This document shows, piece after piece, positions 31,695 to 37,896 of a stretch of DNA of 37,896 nt; position 1 is the stretch's first letter; each line of letters starts with the position of its first letter. A program made the translations under genes and the position numbers. Under the pieces are notes generated by a model that did no database searches, was not told the origin of the DNA, and saw only the letters and a list, made by a program, of their open reading frames with translations. The stretch is from the NCBI GenBank assembly GCA_900766925.1, contig CAAFXG010000570.1, positions 1-37,896 of the forward strand, read 5' to 3'. The DNA comes from Lachnospiraceae bacterium (lineage in GTDB: Bacteria > Bacillota > Clostridia > Lachnospirales > Lachnospiraceae).

Positions 31695-34600
31695 CTATTG
31701 CTCATGCATCTTATATTCTTTGTCTTCATCAATAAGCTGTAGCATAACATCCGCAAACTTAGGATCAAACTGGCTTCCCCTGCCCCGCTCAATCTCACCT
31801 CTGACTATTTCCTGAGAGAGCACATCTCTGTAGCTTCGCTTTGAGGTCATTGCATCATATGCATCCGCAACTCCGATAATACGTGCAGTTTCAGGTATCT
31901 GCTCTCCAAGCAGGCCATCAGGATAACCCTTTCCATCATAACGCTCATGATGCCATCGTGCACCAATTCCTATATCCGGAATCTCAGAAATATTTTTGAG
32001 TATATCTGCACCAATCGATGGATGAGTCTTAATAACTGCATACTCTTCGTCTGTAAGCTTACTTGTTTTATTAATAATCTCATCAGGAATACCTATCTTG
32101 CCTACATCATGCAAAAGTCCCATATAATAAATGTCTTCCTGCTCTTTTTCATTCTTGCCATACCTTGCGGCAATTGCTTTTGAATATTCGGCAACTCTGA
32201 CTGAATGGCCATTGGTATACTTGTCCTTGGCATCTATTGTTGCCGCCAGTGTCTTCATAACCTGAAGTGACAGTCTTTCAACCTTCTGTCTACGGGCCTC
32301 AGCCTTATGTGTCTGTTTTTCAACCTCTGTCTGCAGCTTCTTTTGGAGTCTGTCGAGTTCCAAAATCCTTCCTACACGCTGTAACATAATTTCGGCAATA
32401 AATGGTTTTGTAATAAAATCCAATGCCCCTTCCTTAAAGCCCATTATTTCCGTATCCCTGTCGCTGTCAGCAGTGAGGAAAATTACAGGTATATCCCTGT
32501 ATCTGGCATCCGCCTTAAGCATACTGATAACTTCAAAGCCATCCATATCCGGCATATGAAGGTCCAACATTACCAGACTTGGTATTTCCTTTGACAAAAA
32601 CTCCAAGGTTCCCCTTCCGGAAGATGCACATTTAACTGTAAATCGCGATGCCAGAATCTTCTTTGCAATCTCAAGATTAATCCTGTCATCATCTACTACC
32701 AGAATAACATCCTTATCCTCCTGAATTAATGCCTCGTCAACAATGACTTTTTCCTTTGTAGCAAGAACTCCCTCTATCATTTGAAGCAGTCTTGAATAAT
32801 CAGTCATTGTCTCCTCATGATGCGCTTTTATATATTCTTCATCGCCTTCCTTTGCTGCTGCCTCTAATGCCCTTGCCGACTCTGACAATTCAACAGCTCC
32901 GATAGATAAGGATGTACTTTTTAGTGCATGCACCTTAATCCTGTAATTATCCCAATCAGATGAAGCAAAATAGTCATTTAACTCCTTTAATTTACTTTCA
33001 TTCAGATACGAGGTGAGCATTTCCCTATAAAAATCCTCATCATTACAGCAATATGTAAGCCCCGTTACAGTATCAAGGAAGCTAATACTCTCCAAAAACG
33101 GTTTCTCATATTCCACAGGCTTATTCCGCTCAGGTACATCCGTTGTGAGATCGTTTAAATCTATAATACCACCTGTTGCTCCTGTAGACTGATTTTTTAC
33201 GATCTTTATTTCATTTTCGGAAGCTGCAGTAAGCTTATCAGATATCTTTTCCTCCGGCAGATAGTGCTTGACCAAATCAATAAGCTTCTTACCGGTAATT
33301 GGTTTTGTTATATAATCGTCAAAGCCTGCATCGAGATACATATTTTTCTCTCCACTAACCGCATTGGCCGTAAATGCAATTATCTTTGTATTTTCTGCAA
33401 GAGAACGCTCTTTTATCTCAAGTAAGGTTTCCATACCATCCATTACAGGCATCATATGATCAAGAAAAATAATATCATAATCATTCCTCTCAATAAGATC
33501 AATCGCCTCTCTTCCATTCATTGCAGTATCAATATCAGCCTTTGTATTGCGCATGATTCTTTTAAATAAATCAAGATTCATAGTGTTGTCATCCACCGCC
33601 AGAATCCTCGCATCAGGTGCATAGAAAACATTATCCTCATCAAGAACAACTCCGCCAAGCTGACTGTTTATATCAAATTTACCTATAGTTTTACTGCTGA
33701 CAACCTCCTGTTTTACCTCAAATGCAAATTCACTTCCCTTTCCGTATTCGCTCTTTACCTTGAGGCTGCTTCCCATCATTTCAAGGAGCCTTACTACAAC
33801 GGACAGGCCTAAGCCAATCCCCTGAATATTCCTTGTCTGTCTGTTATCAAACCTTGAAAAGCTTCCCGTTGAAATTTTACTCATATCATCTGGTTTGATT
33901 CCAATTCCACTATCCTTTATTATAACTGACATAAGACCGGTATTGTCACCCGTCTGCTTCCATCCAATGCTAAAGCTTATAAAGCCCTCCTTTGTGTATT
34001 TGATGGCATTTGACAACAGATTATTAAAAATCTGCATCAACCTTCTCTCATCACCCTTTAATTCAACAGGCAGCTTCTCATCTATCTCATATTTAAGCTC
34101 TAAATTTTTCTGTTTTGCATTATACTCAGAGTATGTAAGTACATCCTGTAGAAATACCGGCATTGAATACGGAGCATTCTCAATTACGAGTCTCCCCTCA
34201 TCAATACTTGTAAAATCTAGAATATCATTTACAATAGAAAGAAGTGTTTTTCCTGCGGCCTGAACATTAACTCCATACGCTGTCGTCTGACTCTCCTTTG
34301 TCTCCTGCATTATCATTTCGTTGTATCCCATAATCGCATTAATCGGTGTACGTATTTCATGGGACATATTTGATAAAAAGTCAGATTTGGCAGCATTGGC
34401 AACCATCGCCTTTTCTCTCTCCGATTCTGCCTCCTCCTTCGCCACAGACAGCTCATCCATAGTCTTTATAAGCTTCTTATAATCCGGAGTTTCCAGCGTA
34501 AAGAAAACAATTAAAAGTGCAAACGAAGCTAAAAATACTGTAAGCAATACATCCTTAAAGACAAACATCTGAATAAGATTCCCTAAAATTGCACATACAA

Positions 34601-35141
34601 TATATAAGATATCAGCAAAAAACTGCGTTCTGGTAAAGCATTTTCTGTACTTTACAATCATGCATACGGAAACCACGGCAAAATACATAGGCAGCAAGTA
34701 GAACAATGGGTACAGCCTGCCATGAATATATGTCCCGGCGTCGTCAAAATCAAAGATAAAGCCACCAAAAATATTGGCGATTACAAAGCATATACCCGCT
34801 AAAAATGCAATAAAGTTGTATTTTGCGCTTGTCAATACGGCGCCTGCTTCCTCAATATATGAATACACATACAAATAGAAAATATATGCAGCTGCCATAA
34901 CCGAAATAAAATATAAGGAGTTAATTACTAAATTCAGGGTCGGGCTTATTGTTCTTCCATAGCTGATGGTTATCGCGGAAATAACATCCAGGATATCCGC
35001 AATAAATATAGCGAAAGTAAGCCTGTGGAAAACAAGATTACTTTTTGATATGTTTTTATAAAATAAACTTAAATATATTATCAAAATTAAATCGAAGCCT
35101 GCGGCGGCGACTTCAAAATCTATATTATACAAAAGCTCCAT
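31695..35141 (-). CDS. Hybrid histidine kinase with two receivers, Hpt and HD-GYP c-di-GMP phosphodiesterase domains
   Basis: A 1148-aa multidomain sensor. About seven TM helices fill residues 13-215 with no large outer domain. HisKA (H261 in NMSHEIRTP) and HATPase (N box FNNLLSNAIKYT; DSGIGI; GIGLGL) follow. Receiver 1 has D561 (FLDHMMPVMDG), an Hpt domain has H738 (KVHALKS), and receiver 2 has D860 (MLDLHMPDMDG). A coiled linker leads to a C-terminal HD-GYP (H1011-D1012 in LLHDVGK, HH at 1064-1065, GYP at 1072-1074). All phosphorelay residues and the c-di-GMP phosphodiesterase residues are intact, so a whole relay and its output sit on one chain. The gene is 17 bp after the second kinase gene and has a strong GGAGGTG site. 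Signal unknown. Confidence 0.92.
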   Translation of the reverse strand: MELLYNIDFEVAAAGFDLILIIYLSLFYKNISKSNLVFHRLTFAIFIADILDVISAITISYGRTISPTLNLVINSLYFISVMAAAYIFYLYVYSYIEEAGAVLTSAKYNFIAFLAGICFVIANIFGGFIFDFDDAGTYIHGRLYPLFYLLPMYFAVVSVCMIVKYRKCFTRTQFFADILYIVCAILGNLIQMFVFKDVLLTVFLASFALLIVFFTLETPDYKKLIKTMDELSVAKEEAESEREKAMVANAAKSDFLSNMSHEIRTPINAIMGYNEMIMQETKESQTTAYGVNVQAAGKTLLSIVNDILDFTSIDEGRLVIENAPYSMPVFLQDVLTYSEYNAKQKNLELKYEIDEKLPVELKGDERRLMQIFNNLLSNAIKYTKEGFISFSIGWKQTGDNTGLMSVIIKDSGIGIKPDDMSKISTGSFSRFDNRQTRNIQGIGLGLSVVVRLLEMMGSSLKVKSEYGKGSEFAFEVKQEVVSSKTIGKFDINSQLGGVVLDEDNVFYAPDARILAVDDNTMNLDLFKRIMRNTKADIDTAMNGREAIDLIERNDYDIIFLDHMMPVMDGMETLLEIKERSLAENTKIIAFTANAVSGEKNMYLDAGFDDYITKPITGKKLIDLVKHYLPEEKISDKLTAASENEIKIVKNQSTGATGGIIDLNDLTTDVPERNKPVEYEKPFLESISFLDTVTGLTYCCNDEDFYREMLTSYLNESKLKELNDYFASSDWDNYRIKVHALKSTSLSIGAVELSESARALEAAAKEGDEEYIKAHHEETMTDYSRLLQMIEGVLATKEKVIVDEALIQEDKDVILVVDDDRINLEIAKKILASRFTVKCASSGRGTLEFLSKEIPSLVMLDLHMPDMDGFEVISMLKADARYRDIPVIFLTADSDRDTEIMGFKEGALDFITKPFIAEIMLQRVGRILELDRLQKKLQTEVEKQTHKAEARRQKVERLSLQVMKTLAATIDAKDKYTNGHSVRVAEYSKAIAARYGKNEKEQEDIYYMGLLHDVGKIGIPDEIINKTSKLTDEEYAVIKTHPSIGADILKNISEIPDIGIGARWHHERYDGKGYPDGLLGEQIPETARIIGVADAYDAMTSKRSYRDVLSQEIVRGEIERGRGSQFDPKFADVMLQLIDEDKEYKMHEQ

Positions 35142-35158
35142 TCTGCACCTCCTCTAAA

Positions 35159-37690
35159 TTATGTTAATTCTCCCTTATCTTTAGTCTTGTCCAGATATTG
35201 CCTGATAGCAATCTCAGTTTCGTCATAAATTTTCATGAGCATATCATGATTATGACTTATAAATTCCAAATCTGATTCCGCCGGAGCACTTAAAATCCTT
35301 TTACCCGCCGACTCTATTACCTTTGCATTGTCAGACAGCTTAACACATCCAATATTTAAAGAAGTCGACTTAAGGGCATGTACATAAGTAACGTAGTCCT
35401 TCCAATTGGAATCCTCATAGGCCTCCTCTATCAACTCCTGCTTCTGAAGCTTACTGTTAAGAAATAATTCAAGCATATCCGTATACATTTCATTATCATC
35501 CATGCAATAGCTCAAACCAAGCTCGGCGTCAATATAGTCCGAATTACCATTTTCCATCGTTGTACCGACAGTTCCGGCATCGTTCACATTATCATTTACC
35601 TTTATTAGTTTATCCTTGGGAATATACTTTGTCAACATACTCTCAAGCTCAGAATAAACTATAGGCTTACTCAGATAATCCGTAAACCCGTTTTTCAGAT
35701 ACATTTCACGTACTCCGAGTATTGCATTGGCAGTAAGGGCAATTATAGGAACATCTTTATTCAGATTATCCTTCATCTGCATGGAAGCATGAAGAGTTTC
35801 TATACCATCCATTTCAGGCATCATATGATCCATCATAATTACATCGTATTTATTCGTCCTCATTAATTCAAGGGCTTCCTGGCCACTCAGACAGGTTGTA
35901 ACATTAACCTGTGTACTCTTGAGAAGATTTTTGCCAACTACCAGGTTCATTTCATTATCATCAACAATAAGAATCCGCGCATCAGGGGCAACAAAGCTCT
36001 CATGATATACTACTCTTGTATCAAGATAGGTCTTATACTTTTCTCTGAAATCACCTATAGGTTCACTGTTTAAAATTTTTTGTTGAAGTTTTATTACAAA
36101 TGTTGAACCAACACCATATTCACTGTCGACAGATATTTCTCCGCCCATCTGTTCAACCAATCTATGTGTTATGGCAAGACCCAGCCCGGTTCCCTCAATG
36201 TTTCTGTTTTCCTTCATGTTCAATCGTTCAAAATCACCGAAGAGCTTAGACAAATCATTTTCCTTTATTCCTATCCCCGTATCATTGACCTTAAACACCA
36301 AAGAAATATCATCCTTTACGACCTCTCCGCTAATAGAAAATGTCACAGTGCCTTCCTTAGTGTATTTAACGGCATTATTAAGAATATTAATTACAACCTG
36401 CTTAACTCTGTTTTCATCACCAAATAATCCATCAGGAAGCTTTTCATCCACTTGAACCTTAAACTCAAGACTTTTCTGTCTTGCTTTAATATCAACCATG
36501 TTAATAACGGAATAAAGCATCTCACATAAAGAATATGAATCCGGAACTATCTCCAGCTTACCGGCTTCTATTTTGGAAAAATCAAGTATATCATTTATTA
36601 AATTCAACAAATTATTACCGGCTATTCCAATATTTTGGGAATAGTCTAATATTTCTTCATCTTTGCTCTCCCGCAAAATCATTTCATTCATTCCAAGAAT
36701 TGCATTTATTGGAGTTCTTATTTCATGTGACATGTTAGCAAGGAAATCACTCTTTGCACGATTCGCATTTTCGGCCATTTCCTTAGCTTCCCTAAGCTCC
36801 TCACTCTCCTGAGCCTTTTCCTCGGCACTGAAAAGATACACCATACCTATAATGAACAAAAATATGAGTAATCCAAATACCCAGACAACCAAAGTAACTA
36901 CGTACGAAATACCTTCAGAAACTACATTTTCAGGAACCGCACCGACAAGAATCAGATTAAGCTCCGTAACCTCTGCCTTAAAGAAAAAATATTCTGTAGC
37001 ATTTACCTTTCCAAGTCCGGCAGCCGAAGTAGAAATATTAAGCTTTTTGTTAATCGCGGAAAATATCCCTTTTTTCTCTGCCTGTTCAAAAACATTAACA
37101 CCTATAGTATTGTTTGAAGAAGAAACTATAATCTCTCCATTTGAATCTTCAATATGTACACTGCCTTTTCCGTCGTAACACTCTACGGAAAAATCCTCAA
37201 CCAATAATGACTCATCATATAATTTATAAAGGACATATTTTACATTGTTACCATTGTAAACCGGCACGGAAAATAAAAGACCCTTCCCTTCACAAAAGCT
37301 CATTGCTGCATTACCATGAAAAGAATCTGTTATTCCGGTAAAATCAGCTACATCAAGTGGATTTCCATACAATGTGGTTCCATCGAGTCTTATAATACCG
37401 TATGAAATTTTTTCAGCTTCATCATATGTACCAAGTATTTCAGCTATATCTGAGGTTTCATTCGTAATATAGCCTGAAATATCAGCCAGACCCTTTAATT
37501 CCAAATTAAAGTTACCGGCAACCAGCTCTGCAAGAGTATCCGCCTGCATCGTAACCTGATTGTTCATATAACTGTACAGCAGATTTTTTAGTCTTACACG
37601 CATCAAAAGGCCTACTATAATTAACACCAAAATAAAAGCAGTAGTACCGGCAAGCAATCTTCCTCTGAGCTTTATATTTCTAATTTTCAT
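35159..37690 (-). CDS. Membrane hybrid histidine kinase with receiver and Hpt domains
   Basis: An 843-aa sensor. TM1 is at about 15-31, an extracytoplasmic dCache-like sensory region at about 35-255, and TM2 at about 261-287. Then come HisKA (H322 in ANMSHEIRTP), HATPase (ILNNAVKYT; NDTGIGI; GTGLGL), a receiver (D621 in MMDHMMPEMDG) and an Hpt domain (H771 in YVHALKS). The open frame extends to 37765, but the ATG at 37690 follows GAGGGTG and leaves only an 11-bp overlap with the preceding BMP gene, so I use it. The Hpt and receiver sequences closely resemble those of the next kinase (MMPxMDGxETL, HALKSTSL), suggesting duplication and possible cross-phosphorylation. Confidence 0.92.
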   Translation of the reverse strand: MKIRNIKLRGRLLAGTTAFILVLIIVGLLMRVRLKNLLYSYMNNQVTMQADTLAELVAGNFNLELKGLADISGYITNETSDIAEILGTYDEAEKISYGIIRLDGTTLYGNPLDVADFTGITDSFHGNAAMSFCEGKGLLFSVPVYNGNNVKYVLYKLYDESLLVEDFSVECYDGKGSVHIEDSNGEIIVSSSNNTIGVNVFEQAEKKGIFSAINKKLNISTSAAGLGKVNATEYFFFKAEVTELNLILVGAVPENVVSEGISYVVTLVVWVFGLLIFLFIIGMVYLFSAEEKAQESEELREAKEMAENANRAKSDFLANMSHEIRTPINAILGMNEMILRESKDEEILDYSQNIGIAGNNLLNLINDILDFSKIEAGKLEIVPDSYSLCEMLYSVINMVDIKARQKSLEFKVQVDEKLPDGLFGDENRVKQVVINILNNAVKYTKEGTVTFSISGEVVKDDISLVFKVNDTGIGIKENDLSKLFGDFERLNMKENRNIEGTGLGLAITHRLVEQMGGEISVDSEYGVGSTFVIKLQQKILNSEPIGDFREKYKTYLDTRVVYHESFVAPDARILIVDDNEMNLVVGKNLLKSTQVNVTTCLSGQEALELMRTNKYDVIMMDHMMPEMDGIETLHASMQMKDNLNKDVPIIALTANAILGVREMYLKNGFTDYLSKPIVYSELESMLTKYIPKDKLIKVNDNVNDAGTVGTTMENGNSDYIDAELGLSYCMDDNEMYTDMLELFLNSKLQKQELIEEAYEDSNWKDYVTYVHALKSTSLNIGCVKLSDNAKVIESAGKRILSAPAESDLEFISHNHDMLMKIYDETEIAIRQYLDKTKDKGELT

Positions 37691-37896
37691 AAAATTCAAC
37701 ACCCTCAACAAACCAGTCCATTTTCTCTGTAAGTACGTCATCGGAAATAATTTCACCCTCTTCACAACGTACTATGCCATCAACATCGTAAATTTTGCCG
37801 GAAAACACATCCCAACCCGATACAATGTCATTCTTTGCCTGGTCAACTCTCTGAATTACTTCCTCCGACACATTATCCGAATACTCTGAAAGACCT
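37680..37896 (-). CDS. BMP-family substrate-binding protein, C-terminal part (cut by window edge)
   Basis: Seventy-one residues are visible, open to the window end. The tail (SEEVIQRVDQAKNDIVSGW..., FSGKIYDVDG, EGEIISDD, MDWFVEGV) matches the C-terminus of basic-membrane-protein/PnrA-type ligand-binding proteins, which usually bind nucleosides or related ligands outside the cell. The 3' end overlaps the kinase ATG by 11 bp. That coupling suggests the binding protein presents its ligand to the kinase sensory domain rather than, or as well as, to an ABC transporter. The N-terminus and any transporter genes lie outside the window. Confidence 0.75.
   Translation of the reverse strand, partial: GLSEYSDNVSEEVIQRVDQAKNDIVSGWDVFSGKIYDVDGIVRCEEGEIISDDVLTEKMDWFVEGVEFYEN

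Overview
The window looks like a chromosomal segment from a low-GC, Gram-positive anaerobe, most likely a Lachnospiraceae-type member of Clostridia. The reasons are the AT-rich DNA, strong AGGAGG-type ribosome sites, sigma-A promoters, the protein families, and the mix of NADP-type glutamate dehydrogenase, a lone citrate synthase, a NhaC-type antiporter and very large sensory kinases. The species call is inference. I see no tRNA, rRNA, CRISPR array, phage or IS element. Nearly all genes lie on the minus strand. The exceptions are a LytTR/membrane-protein pair (15157-17318) and a glycosyltransferase (24524-25234).

Layout in coordinate order. (1) 1-4914: a 29-bp perfect hairpin, then a heptad-repeat YhgE/Pip-like lipoprotein translationally coupled to an MmpL-type RND exporter. 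(2) 5071-8104: methyltransferase, cardiolipin synthase and a TetR regulator in one operon, with a hairpin separating it from the exporter. (3) 8191-9715: monocistronic citrate synthase. (4) 9760-12439: an unusual cytoplasmic ParB-like/BMP fusion overlapping a metallophosphoesterase. (5) 12432-14912: NhaC antiporter and EamA transporter. (6) 15089-17318: LytTR-PAS regulator and an unknown polytopic membrane protein. (7) 17328-24384: a seven-gene signalling operon. (8) 24462-28381: a GT2 glycosyltransferase convergent with a 1020-aa secreted repeat protein. (9) 28487-30975: gdhA, an Lrp-type regulator and a candidate small RNA. (10) 31105-37896: MarR regulator, and a BMP protein - hybrid kinase - kinase/HD-GYP operon running off the window.

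The most striking unit is the seven-gene operon. In transcription order it encodes a membrane FecR protein, a cyclic-nucleotide-gated PP2C phosphatase, a CHASE2 adenylate cyclase, a TIM-barrel isomerase, an RsbW-like kinase, a STAS anti-anti-sigma factor and a GGDEF diguanylate cyclase. Read together they suggest an envelope signal -> cAMP -> PP2C -> partner switch -> output cascade that touches c-di-GMP, in a lineage where cAMP signalling is little described. Its promoter is almost the same as that of the large secreted protein nearby, so that protein and the adjacent glycosyltransferase may be outputs or co-regulated surface functions. The downstream BMP/hybrid-kinase operon ends in a c-di-GMP phosphodiesterase domain, so both a candidate synthase and a candidate hydrolase for c-di-GMP are present.
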